NCBI GenBank assembly: GCA_047629355.1
Contig: JBLHWU010000134.1
Span: 1-18,293, forward strand
Length of the DNA stretch: 18,293 nucleotides
Origin: CAYUNA01 sp047629355
GTDB lineage: Bacteria; Bacteroidota; Bacteroidia; Chitinophagales; Saprospiraceae
Reading direction: 5' to 3'
A model generated the notes under the pieces. It made no database searches, was not told the origin of the DNA, and saw only the letters and a list, made by a program, of their open reading frames with translations. Both the position numbers and the translations under genes were made by a program. Of the stretch, positions 1 to 7,901 are shown one piece after another; the stretch's first letter is position 1; each line of letters opens with the position of its first letter.

Positions 1-170
1 TCTAAAAAACACAAAAAATAGTTCCGTAACGAAGGCTATGCAACGATTTTTTGAATTCTTTAGAAGAAAAAATTACGGCGCATTATGGTCCAACTTATTA
101 AATCGTTTTTACTAAGTATAAGAATTCATAAAAATGTTCTTATTTTTTTCCTGCTCCCTAGCTAAAAAAA

Positions 171-353
171 ATCCGTGAAGCGGATGAATATGAATAACCC
201 CGAATGAAATTCGGGGGCTCGAATTTATTTTAGAAATCCTGAAGGGATTGAATATAAAACGTTGATATTCAACTCCTTCAGGATTTTTTCAAATCGCCTT
301 ACTTTTCCCATGAATTCCATTCTTGGTTATTTATACTCAATCCTTTCAGGATT
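171..353. repeat. Composite REP-like palindromic repeat, copy 1
   Basis: Several hairpins follow one another. ATCCG/CGGAT arms around TGAAG lie at 171-185. CCCCGAAT/ATTCGGGG arms around GAA lie at 198-216. A 21-bp arm pair with two mismatches, starting AATCCTGAAGGGATTG, lies at 235-255 and 265-285. One more arm (CAATCCTTTCAGGATT) ends at 353. The first two hairpins and the AATCCTGAAGGGATTGAATA arm recur in the same order at 15934-16119. This is therefore a dispersed family and not a gene-specific terminator. Short palindromes followed by GAATA are common in Bacteroidota intergenic DNA (established knowledge). A link to a REP-associated transposase is inference, and no such gene is visible here. 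Confidence 0.7.
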
Positions 354-419
354 CTCTAAGTTTAAGAAAACTTCATTTACACAATATTTAAAATCCTCAG
401 TAATAACAAAATAAAACTT

Positions 420-452
420 TTGTAGTGCCTAAAGTAGTGGCATTGTAGTGCC
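420..452. promoter_or_regulatory. Three phased GTAGTG hexamers upstream of the T9SS gene
   Basis: GTAGTG occurs at 422-427, 434-439 and 445-450, spaced 12 and 11 bp apart. The outer two copies belong to an exact 10-mer direct repeat, TTGTAGTGCC, at 420-429 and 443-452. Spacing near one helical turn is what a protein bound along one face of DNA would need, so an activator site is possible (inference). The cluster ends about 30 bp before the -7-like box at 483-490. Confidence 0.3.
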
Positions 453-482
453 AATCATCCCTAATCTACTTAATATTATTTA

Positions 483-490
483 TATTTTTG
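483..490 (+). promoter_or_regulatory. Bacteroidota -7 box (TATTTTTG) before the T9SS gene
   Basis: TATTTTTG matches the Bacteroidota sigma-A -7 consensus TAnnTTTG. No TTG stands 19-21 nt upstream, so the -33 half is weak. That would fit a promoter needing an activator, and the GTAGTG repeats just upstream are a candidate site. The leader to the ATG at 594 would be about 95 nt. Confidence 0.35.
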
Positions 491-540
491 CTCTTCATCT
501 TCTACGCTACAAAATCAGTTGAAAACAAAAATTACTGTTT

Positions 541-558
541 CTTCTTCTTCTTCTTCTT
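541..558 (+). repeat. CTT trinucleotide microsatellite
   Basis: Six tandem CTT units lie in the leader about 35 nt before the ATG at 594 and about 50 nt after the -7 box. The tract is in an open frame that could extend the protein N-terminally as a serine run from a TTG at 519. That extension would bury the signal peptide, so I treat the tract as untranslated leader. Confidence 0.55.
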
Positions 559-593
559 TTAAAATCACCCATTATAACTCAACCACACAAGAA

Positions 594-1106
594 ATGAAGT
601 TATACTCAATTGTATTACTATCGCTATTATTTTTTATTCCTTCTATTTTTGGACAACATCAAGAAAAAGCCGCAGGAGCAAATCAACTTAATTTGCCGGA
701 TTGGGCAACTATGATTTATTCTAAAAATCCCAACTCTGAAACTATAATCGCTGCCTACGAAGCATATTACGAAACCAATGATCTTGTCAAAAATGGGCAC
801 ATGCAATATTTTAAACACTGGTTAAGAAATTTATCTCGGGACGTCAACGGCGTATTTTCAGGGGCAACAACTTGGAGAAATGCTAAACTCAATGATGCCG
901 CTTATTTGCAAAAAAAAGCACAAGCCGACAATCAGCGTGGTCCCAATTCTGCTTGGGAATGTATTGGGCCATTTGATTTTGATAAGGATGCTGCGGAACG
1001 GAGTTATGCTCCAGGTTCTGCTCACGTTTATACGGTCGAAAAAGCACCTTCGAATAGCAATGTCTTGTACGCAGGAACGGCAACTGCGGGTGTTTTAAAT
1101 CAATAG
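594..1106 (+). pseudogene. T9SS protein fragment 1: signal peptide and N-terminal region
   Basis: The start is placed at ATG 594 (MKLYSIVLLSLLFFIPS...), which gives a typical Sec signal peptide ending near FGQ. The TTG at 519 would prepend 25 polar residues. The fragment continues to NVLYAGTATAG, the entry into the first propeller blade, then hits TAG at 1104. One extra T in the run 1093-1096 makes the text read VFKSIDNGVTW, an Asp-box, and leads directly into the next frame. Confidence 0.75.
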
Positions 1107-1423
1107 ACAATGGTGTAACTTGGGAATTGGCAACTCGAAATTATATCATCAACGGCGTGAGAGCAATGGAAATTGACCCGAATAATGAAAATATTGTTTT
1201 ATTTATCAGCGGTGGTTCTCTATACAAAACAATGGATGGTGGCACAACTTGGAACGTAACGGGAGATGCCATTTTTCAAGGAACTTCTCATTCTGCGAAC
1301 GATATTGTGGCTTATCCAAATAGTAGTTCTATTTATTTTATTTGCGCAGATGATGGATTGTATCGCACAGCTGATGGAGGCTCGAATTGGACAAAAAAAT
1401 GGGTGGAGAGTGGCAGGAATTAG
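1097..1423 (+). pseudogene. T9SS protein fragment 2: Asp-box propeller blades
   Basis: Contains the Asp-boxes YKTMDGGTTW and YRTADGGSNW, with blade spacers such as AMEIDPNNENIV. It ends at TAG 1421 because the A run at 1393-1399 has seven bases where eight would restore TKKMGGEWQELEFQP and the following blade YKSTDGGLTW in the next frame. Confidence 0.75.
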
Positions 1424-2478
1424 AATTTCAACCCAACAATTCTTCGCAAGCCTATGCAATTAAGCAATTGTCAAACTATACTGAATTTTATAAATCAACA
1501 GATGGTGGTTTGACTTGGATTATCAAACCAATGGACTGACCGGGCATGAGCGGTTCAAGTTCAATTACTTTTGATGCCTTAAATAAAGGTGCAGCGGTGA
1601 GTGATTATATTTCTTTTGCAACTGACCCCGAACCTGGAAACGCAGCGATGCTTGATTTTTCCATTGAAATGCGCGTTAAATCAAACGCTTGGTTTTCTGA
1701 CCCCGCTATTTTTGCGAATAAAAACTGGGGAAATGGAGCAAATCGAGGCTTCGTTATCGCAGGAAATGCGAATGGCAGCACTTGGAAATTCAACATCGGT
1801 GACGGTACAAGTCGCATTGATTTGAATGGCAGCACGATTAACGATGGCGTTTGGCATCATTTGACCGTTACGTATGATTTTGATGGTACAAAAGCCGTTT
1901 ATCAAGATGGCGTTTTAGTAAGTTCAACAACAGATTTGATTTCAAATGATGTCATTAATGCAGGCAATATGCTCGCTTTAGGACAGGATGGTACCTTTAA
2001 TTATGGAGCAGGGATTGGTATGGAAGTGGCGGATGTTCAAATTTACAATAGTGTTTTAGCTGCCAATACAATAGAGGATTGGAGTTGTAAAACCTTAGAC
2101 AATACCCATCCAAATTATGCTGATTTAGTCGCTCACTGGCCCATCAATGATGGAACAGGAACAACAGTTGTGGACGCGATTGGAAGCAATAATGGCTTAA
2201 TTAATGGCTCAAATACTTGGTCTGCCAGCAATAATATGACTTGTGTTGACATCAATCTTGGCTCTGGTGAAGAACAAAGACGGGTAGAAATTGCAGTTAC
2301 AGCAGCTGACCCAAACCTTGTTTATGCTTTGGCGACAGGCGTTGTGAATGGCGGTTCGGGTCTATTCGGTGTGTATAAAAGTACAGATGGTGGCGAGACT
2401 TGGACATTCAATTGTTGTGGCCCGCAGCCGGGCGGTACTGCTGTGGCAGGGACAAATATAATTATGACCTCGGATTGA
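1400..2478 (+). pseudogene. T9SS protein fragment 3: LamG-like domain inserted between propeller blades
   Basis: After the blade YKSTDGGLTW an in-frame TGA at 1537-1539 interrupts the chain. TGG (Trp) there would read KPMDWPGMSGSSS. From 1546 the frame is open and encodes a LamG/concanavalin A-like domain of about 230 residues, with typical strings DGVWHHLTVTYD and LVAHWPIND. Propeller text then resumes with RRVEIAVTAADPNLVYAL and the Asp-box YKSTDGGETW. The frame closes at TGA 2476, soon after CCGPQPGG, where sequence expected from relatives is missing. Confidence 0.75.
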
Positions 2479-4247
2479 ATGTCTCACCCACGAATGCGAA
2501 TAAAGTACACGTTGGTGGTGTCAATCATTGGGTATCGAATGATGGTGGCGTCACTTTTACCTGCCTTTCCAAATGGAGTCATCCAGATAAGGCGAATTAT
2601 GTCCACGCAGACATTCATGACATCAAGTATTTTGGCAGTGAATTATGGATTGCTTGTGATGGCGGTTTATTTTATTCCACAGATGAAGGCGCAACGATTG
2701 ACCGAAGAATGGTGGGGATTGCAGGAACTGATTTTTGGGGATTCGGTGGTGGATTTAGCGATGGTGAAGTACTTTTGGGCGGTACGTATCACAATGGAAC
2801 GCTTTTAAAAGACAATAATGTTTATCAAAATGACTGATTATCTACACGCGGGGCTGACCAATTTCGAGGCTTTGTCAATTTTGCAGACAATAGTATTGTC
2901 TATGATGATGGTGGAAAACGGATTTTATCAGGTGACCGAAATGTGAACTTTCAAGAATTTGGTTTTTCTATGAAACCGAATGCACACTATATTATAGGTG
3001 AAAGTAGCAATATTGAATTTGACCCCCGCAATCCGAACATTTCCTATACAGGCGTTGGGACAGGTATTTGGAAAACGGAAGATGATGGTGTTAATTTTAC
3101 GCAAGTTTATGATTTTGGTAGCGGCAATGAATTAGGCGAAATCCGTATCGCTTGGTCGGACGTCAAGGTTATTTATGCGGCAACTTTTGGTAGTAGCGAT
3201 AAGGTTTGGCGGAGTGCAGATAGTGGTGTGAGTTGGTCAAATGTGACGCCTTCCGCTGGAGGCTCAGTACCGTACAGTATTTCGGTGAGTGCCATAGATG
3301 CGAATGTTTTATGGGCTGCGCGAACCGTTTCTTATACTGGGCAAGGCACATTGAATGGCAATAAAGTTTTTAAATCAACAGATGGCGGAAGCAGTTGGTC
3401 AAATATTTCTGGTTCGGCTTTAAATGGAGAATACATTTCCAATATTTTACATCAAAAAGGAACAAACGGCGGTGTTTATATTGCCACTCGACGGACGGTT
3501 TATTATAAAAATGACTCGATGTCAGACTTTGTGTTATTTGGAAATAATTTACCAGCAAGTACTTTTTCTACTCGAATGGTAGATAACTATGGAGCTGGAA
3601 AATTGTACAATGGTTCGAATAGAAGTGTTTATCGGGTTGATTTTTACGAACAGTCTTCACCGGTTGCACAAATTGCCGTAGAAGATTTTAATGTACTTTG
3701 TAGCGGTGACCAAATTCAGTTTTATGACCATTCCGTAGCCTTGAATGGGGCGAGTTACAATTGGTCATTTCCCGGTGCGACTCCTTTGTTTTCAAGTGAA
3801 AAAAATCCAATAGTGAGTTATGATAATCTTGGAACTTTCGATGTCACATTAATGGTAAATGATGGCAATGGGACTAGCACAAAAACACTTGCCGACTTAA
3901 CTTCTGTAGCAAATGATTGCAATCCAGAAACCGTACTAGGGATGGCTTTAACGATGGATGGTTCTTCCGGATATGCGACGATGGCTGCGCCAAACTTTGC
4001 GACGAATAATTTTACCATTTCTACTTGGATAAAACGAGAAGGCGACCAAAATGATTGGGCAGGACTCGTCTTTTCTCGTCCAGGCAGTGGTACTTCGGGT
4101 TTAAATATGGGCACAGATAATGAATTGCGATACCATTGGCAGGGTAGTGGAAGCTATAATTGGAACAGTGGGCATGTCGTTCCCGACGGCGAATGGACGC
4201 ATGTAGCTTTGGTGGTTTTACACCGACGGAAGCGACGATTTATATGA
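2445..4247 (+). pseudogene. T9SS protein fragment 4: propeller blades, PKD domain, start of second LamG
   Basis: The frame enters as YNYDLGLNVSPTNANKVHVGG, followed by blades WVSNDGGVTF, FYSTDEGATI, WKTEDDGVNF, WRSADSGVSW and FKSTDGGSSW. A TGA at 2835-2837 sits where TGG would give NDWLSTRGADQFRGFVNF, and the same frame carries on past it. A PKD-like domain (about 3655-3905; YNWSFPGATP, GTFDVTLMVND) follows, then a second LamG domain from about 3935. The frame ends at TGA 4245 because the run TTTT 4216-4219 is one T short; adding it gives ALVVFTPTEATIYMNG. Confidence 0.75.
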
Positions 4248-5242
4248 ATGGAAAACCATCTGTTCGGACCTTGGCGCACAGTTCGCATACTTTTGATGCG
4301 ACGATTTATTTTGGGCAAGACCCGAATAGTTCTGCGCGACGATTTCGAGGGTTGATGGATGAAGTCAGCCTTTATGACTGGGCATTATCGCAGCAGGAAG
4401 TGCGGGAGTTGCGGCATTCGACCAAAGTACTTGGAGACACTAATTTCAAATATTATTATCAATTCAATGAATCATCTGGAGAGGTATTTAACCGCGCAGG
4501 TGGTGGTTCTCACGCGGTTTTGCAAGGGAATGCTGGTCGGTCAACTTCCACTGCACCAGTTGGTGGCGGCGAAAGTTTTACTTTAAATTGCAGCACTGGG
4601 GGTGTTAAGTCATTTACAAATACAGATTTGTCTCTTGAATTTCCCACAACAGGTACTTATTCAAATGGCGATTTAGTCGTTTCTCGTTTGGATTTAAATC
4701 CTGACCAATTGCCCAATAATTTTACAGCAAGTCCAAGCTATTGGGTAATTAATAATTATGGTACAAACGCGACTTTTTCTTCTTTAGAAAATATCATTTT
4801 TGAAAATATTGGAAACGTTCCAAATAATGCCGTTGCTTCTGAGTATAAAATGTATAAACGAAATGACAATGATGAAGGGATAACTTGGGGCAGTTCTGTG
4901 GATTATGCAGATGCGTTGACGATTGGAAATACAGGTAGTTCGACCTTTAGTACGGCGAATGGAATTTCCAGTTTTAGTCAATTTATCATCATGCGCGAAA
5001 GTGCAGTTTTGCCGATTCAATTGCTTCAATTTTCGGTAGCTTTAAATGATAAGCAAGAAGTATATATTGACTGGGCAACTGCTGCTGAATTGGACAATGA
5101 CTATTTCGTAATTGAAAGAAGTTGGGACGGAATGACTTTTGAAACCTTAGACTTTATCGAAAGTCAAGGGAATGCCAATAACATTCAATTGTATAAAACG
5201 ATTGACCGGACGCCGTATAAGGGTACCTCTTTTATCGTTTGA
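4220..5242 (+). pseudogene. T9SS protein fragment 5: rest of second LamG and Fn3-like region
   Basis: Completes the LamG domain (YFGQDPNSSARRFRGLMDEVSLYDWAL), then a beta-rich segment of about 130 residues ending SSFSQFIIMRES. A typical pre-sorting module follows (LPIQLLQFSVAL, IDWATAAELDNDYFVIERSWDG). The frame ends at TGA 5240. One more T in the run 5230-5233 restores GTSFYRLKRVDLNDEFTY, the usual end of this module in Bacteroidota surface proteins. Confidence 0.75.
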
Positions 5243-5593
5243 AGCGGGTTGATTTGAATGATGAATTTACTTATTAGGATGTTCGTACCATAACGATTAA
5301 TGCGTTACAAAATCTAATTGTGGTTTACCCAAATCCAGTTGGTCCTGGTCAAGAACTAGCGATAAAAAGTGCCTATACAGAAGACTTAGAAATTGTGATT
5401 ATTGGTACGGATGGCAAGGAATTATTGCGTAAAAAAGTGCCAAAAGGCAATAGTTCTATACTGTTAAATGACTTGAGTGCAGGCGCATATTTGGTGATGG
5501 GTTTTTGACGAATGGGGGTAGTGTTCGTTGAATAATGTGAAGTTATTTATTTCGCGTTCCAAAGGGTGTTTGAGGGTGAAAAAGGGTTTGTAA
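5234..5593 (+). pseudogene. T9SS protein fragment 6: type IX sorting (Por secretion) domain
   Basis: An in-frame TAG (5275-5277) separates DEFTY from DVRTITIN. The sorting domain follows: VVYPNPVGPGQ, LEIVIIGTDGKELL, LLNDLSAGAYLV. TGA 5506 ends the frame. One extra T in the run 5502-5506 restores FLTNGGSVR, and another at 5528-5529 gives LNNVKLFISR, a plausible sorting-tail end. The exact original stop is uncertain; TAA 5591 is the next in that corrected frame, although the last 12 residues look like read-out into the terminator. Confidence 0.7.
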
Positions 5594-5612
5594 AAAAAAA
5601 ATCACCCTCAAA
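5569..5612. terminator. Hairpin with A/T tracts between convergent genes
   Basis: TTTGAGGGTGA (5569-5579) pairs with TCACCCTCAAA (5602-5612), an 11-bp perfect stem with a 22-nt loop. A-rich sequence precedes the right arm. It lies between the T9SS gene (+) and the protease gene (-) and may stop transcription from both. Confidence 0.55.
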
Positions 5613-5621
5613 AACTTCATC

Positions 5622-5642
5622 CGCGATGCCGCAGGCATCGCG
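5622..5642. repeat. Perfect REP-like hairpin at the 3' end of the protease gene
   Basis: CGCGATGCC (5622-5630), GCA loop, GGCATCGCG (5634-5642): a 9-bp perfect GC-rich stem, preceded by ATC as in the ATCCG-type hairpins elsewhere in the window. It ends 6 nt from the stop codon of the minus-strand protease gene, so it could also protect or terminate that transcript. Confidence 0.5.
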
Positions 5643-5647
5643 CAAAA

Positions 5648-6565
5648 TCATTCCCAAATATAAATCTTCTGTTTTTTATAATTAATAGATACTTTACTTC
5701 TTTCTAAAAAAGGAAAGCCCAAAAGCCCATCAATTCGTTCCGCTCGGTCATGATTCACTGCCGAAAAATCAACAAATAAATACTTCATATCAGGAAAGTC
5801 ATTCGATTGAACTTCTGTATGGTGAACTTGTGCCACAGAGACTAATTGCGTATTGTTTTCCAATCCTTGAATGGATTCATTAGGCAATAAAGTCGCTAAG
5901 TTGTGATTAAAATCAGCCAAAATAGATTTATCTAATAAATTAACTTCCGCGCCTGTATCAACTCCAAAACGGTAAGTCTTTTTCCCAATTTTAGCTTTAA
6001 TGACGGGTAGGTGTCCTTGCTTTTGAAAAGAAATTTTTTGCAGTGGTTGGTTATTTTTATGTAAACTATTTCTTCGCGCATTCAAAATCTGCACTTCTCG
6101 TTTTTCATAATCAAACAACAATTCAAAGTCTGCTAAAACGTCAAAACCAATCAGCCCAGCAATCTTTCGGTCAAACGATTCTTCTAAGTGGCTAATGTCC
6201 AAAGCATAGCCTGTAAAATTGGATAAATTGATGATGCCCCATTCAAATTTATTAATGGCAACTTCGCCAATTTCTAAAGTGCCATTAATGCCTCCTGCGA
6301 CTAAATTCTCCGATTTTTTAACCGGTTTATGATTCAAAATTACACCCGGTGCACCAGTATCTAAGATAAAGTTACCAACCTTTCCATTTACATTCGCTTC
6401 GATGAAAATCATACCACCAACTAATTCAAATGATTTATTCGCTTCCTTTCTTACCTCAAATTTAACAAAAGAATTTTCTGTCTTTGGCGCATCTAAAAAA
6501 GCCACATTAGACTGTGCATGAGCTACATTGATTATTAAAATTAAACATAAAATTAAATTCTTCAT
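5648..6565 (-). CDS. Secreted retropepsin/pepsin-like aspartyl protease with two DTGA lobes
   Basis: The protein has 305 residues with a Sec signal peptide (1-18, ending AHAQ). Two aspartyl protease signatures are visible: ILDTGAPGVIL (Asp69) and GVDTGAEVNLL (Asp203). Each is followed 65-75 residues later by a matching hydrophobic-Gly motif (GLIGFDVL near 137, GLLGFPFL near 278) and a closing strand rich in Y/K (FDYEKREVQI; INYKKQKIYI). This internal duplication implies one chain carrying both catalytic aspartates, pepsin fashion, rather than a retropepsin homodimer (inference). No PDZ domain is present, unlike many relatives. ATG 6565 gives a clean signal peptide and lies about 30 nt downstream of a consensus promoter. 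It is likely periplasmic or surface-facing; the substrate is unknown. Confidence 0.85.
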   Translation of the reverse strand: MKNLILCLILIINVAHAQSNVAFLDAPKTENSFVKFEVRKEANKSFELVGGMIFIEANVNGKVGNFILDTGAPGVILNHKPVKKSENLVAGGINGTLEIGEVAINKFEWGIINLSNFTGYALDISHLEESFDRKIAGLIGFDVLADFELLFDYEKREVQILNARRNSLHKNNQPLQKISFQKQGHLPVIKAKIGKKTYRFGVDTGAEVNLLDKSILADFNHNLATLLPNESIQGLENNTQLVSVAQVHHTEVQSNDFPDMKYLFVDFSAVNHDRAERIDGLLGFPFLERSKVSINYKKQKIYIWE

Positions 6566-6601
6566 TTCCTCGTCGTTTTACTTTCTACAAATATTGTTCA
6601 A

Positions 6602-6633
6602 CAAATTTACATAAAATTAACTTTTAATCCCAA
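6602..6633 (-). promoter_or_regulatory. Bacteroidota consensus promoter for the aspartyl protease gene
   Basis: Read on the minus strand: TTG (6633-6631), a 21-nt spacer, then TAAATTTG (6609-6602). This matches the Bacteroidota sigma-A consensus TTG-N19-21-TAnnTTTG. Transcription would start about 30 nt before the ATG at 6565, giving a short leader. It is the best promoter match in the window. Confidence 0.65.
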
Positions 6634-6742
6634 TTTAAGACACATTATTTTAATTAAAAATTTACATAGGGTTAACATAGTAGAATTCTTAACAAGGAAA
6701 CTTTATTGATTGTTGCATTATTTTTTAAAAATCTTTTACCTT

Positions 6743-6923
6743 CATCCCTAAGGAATGTGAAAAAAATAAACTCAAACTTTTGAGCGGATATTTTTCCCTC
6801 CCTTTTTACTTTAAAAATGCTCATTATATCAACATAAATTGCACTTTCAAAGTAAAAAGGGAGAACAAAATCGCCCTCTCAATAAACTACATTTATTTAT
6901 TTATTTTGCATTCCTAAGAAATG
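6743..6923. repeat. Nested inverted-repeat block between divergent genes
   Basis: The block is bounded by two near-identical palindromes, CATCCCTAAGGAATG (6743-6757) and CATTCCTAAGAAATG (6909-6923). Each is followed by a GAA...AATAAA string, so they are also direct repeats. Between them, CTCCCTTTTTACTTT (6798-6812) pairs perfectly with AAAGTAAAAAGGGAG (6849-6863). An outer imperfect pair (TTGAGCGG..., ...CGCCCTCTCAA) flanks that stem. The remainder of 6566-7029 holds the protease promoter and AT-rich DNA with no convincing gene. Confidence 0.55.
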
Positions 6924-7029
6924 CGAATTGAATAAATTACCCAAGAATGTCAATTTATTTTTCCCTCATTACTAATTCAAAAAAGGCTGTTTTTATTGAA
7001 AAAACAAGTCGCTCATAAAAAATATTACC

Positions 7030-7836
7030 GTGAAATTATTGCTGATTACCGTCTCTTTTTTCCTTTGCATTCCATTATTTTCACAAAATGGTGCACCACC
7101 AAATGCAGGCGCACGGGGCACAGCAATGGGTAATGCTTCCGTCGCATTTGATGATTTGAATGGTGGTTTAGCCAATCAAGCGGCATTGGCAAATTTGGAA
7201 GGAATTCAAGCAGGTATTTTTGCTGAACAACGTTTTTTAATTGCTGATTTGAACAGTTTTTCGGGTATTTTTGCTTTACCGACTAATTCTGGAACATTTG
7301 GCTTAGCCATTAATTACTTTGGCTTTTCTGCTTACAATGAGCAAAAAATCGGTGTAGCTTACGCTCGAAAGTTTTCTGAAAAAGTGTCTGTCGGCGCTCA
7401 GATAGACTACTTAAATACGAGTATTGAAGAATATGGAAATAAAGGCGTGGTTACATTTGAACTGGGTTTGCAGTTTGAATTGTCGAAAGAATTGCGATTT
7501 GGGACACATATATATAACCCGATTCGGTCAAGCGTGAACTTGGAAGACAATCTTCCAACTATTTTCAAAATTGGCGCAGCTTATACGCCCGCTGATAATT
7601 TAGTCGTTGCTGCTGAAATTGAGCAAGACTTGGAGTATGACTCTCGTTTTAAAATGGGGATAGAATACGGCTTTTTGGAAGCACTTGATTTGCGCGTTGG
7701 CATTCAAAGTAATCCGACTTCCCTGACCTTCGGTTTAGGACTTAATATAAAAGAGAATTTCTTTTTAGATTTTGCTTCGGCGTATCATCAAGTACTCGGT
7801 TTCTCACCTTCAATTGGGATTATTTATCGGAAATAA
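7030..7836 (+). CDS. PorV/PorQ-like outer membrane beta-barrel protein
   Basis: The protein has 268 residues. The start is GTG at 7030, since an in-frame TGA at 6997 leaves no ATG; it gives the signal peptide KLLLITVSFFLCIPLFSQ. After cleavage comes GAPPNAGARGTAMGNASVAF, the N-terminal plug-like motif shared by the PorV/PorQ/FadL-related barrels of Bacteroidota (family knowledge). The rest alternates amphipathic strands (GIFALPTNSGTFGLAINYFGF, VGAQIDYLNTSI, FGLGLNIKENFFLDFASAYH) and ends in IGIIYRK. PorV and PorQ act in T9SS as a shuttle and an attachment-complex component. This protein is shorter than typical PorV, so a general barrel role is also possible. A perfect hairpin lies directly after the stop. 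Confidence 0.7.
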   Translation: MKLLLITVSFFLCIPLFSQNGAPPNAGARGTAMGNASVAFDDLNGGLANQAALANLEGIQAGIFAEQRFLIADLNSFSGIFALPTNSGTFGLAINYFGFSAYNEQKIGVAYARKFSEKVSVGAQIDYLNTSIEEYGNKGVVTFELGLQFELSKELRFGTHIYNPIRSSVNLEDNLPTIFKIGAAYTPADNLVVAAEIEQDLEYDSRFKMGIEYGFLEALDLRVGIQSNPTSLTFGLGLNIKENFFLDFASAYHQVLGFSPSIGIIYRK

Positions 7837-7846
7837 GCACTTAAAA

Positions 7847-7879
7847 AAAACAGGGTGATTTTCAAAATCACCCTGTTTT
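7847..7879 (+). terminator. Perfect 33-bp palindrome ending in T run
   Basis: AAAACAGGGTGATTTT (7847-7862), central C, AAAATCACCCTGTTTT (7864-7879). This is an intrinsic-type terminator 11 nt after the barrel gene's stop. It is symmetric, so it could act in both directions. Only 22 nt separate it from the trehalase ATG, leaving no room for a full promoter beyond it. The trehalase must therefore be read through the hairpin or start within or upstream of it. Confidence 0.75.
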
Positions 7880-7901
7880 AAACAGTAGTAAAAATAAAAT
7901 A

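Larger units (their letters stand above)
594..5593 (+). pseudogene. Multidomain secreted T9SS protein (Asp-box propeller, LamG, PKD, LamG, Fn3-like, sorting tail), disrupted
   Basis: Six reading-frame pieces in one direction join into a single protein of about 1,660 residues. It has a signal peptide (from ATG 594: hydrophobic stretch ending FGQ), about ten Asp-box repeats of the SxDGGxTW type, a LamG-like domain inserted among them, a PKD domain, a second LamG domain, an Fn3-like segment and a type IX sorting domain beginning YPNP. Such proteins are exported by the Sec system and then T9SS, and anchored or released at the surface (family knowledge). Frame breaks: T run 1093-1096, A run 1393-1399, a deletion near 2441-2460, T run 4216-4219, T run 5230-5233, T run 5502-5506 and TT 5528-5529. 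Nonsense codons: TGA 1537, TGA 2835, TAG 5275. Adding one base at each listed run restores family-like sequence. Intact long genes nearby argue against general sequencing error, but read-level confirmation is missing. Confidence 0.8.

Noticed and set aside
171..353. CRISPR array
   Set aside because: The repeated arms are inverted partners of hairpins, not regularly spaced direct repeats with unique spacers, and no cas gene is present.
594..5593. Programmed frameshifting or TGA-as-Trp recoding in the T9SS gene
   Set aside because: There are too many sites, no slippery heptamers with pseudoknots, one TAG among the stops, and TGA acts as normal stop in neighbouring genes.
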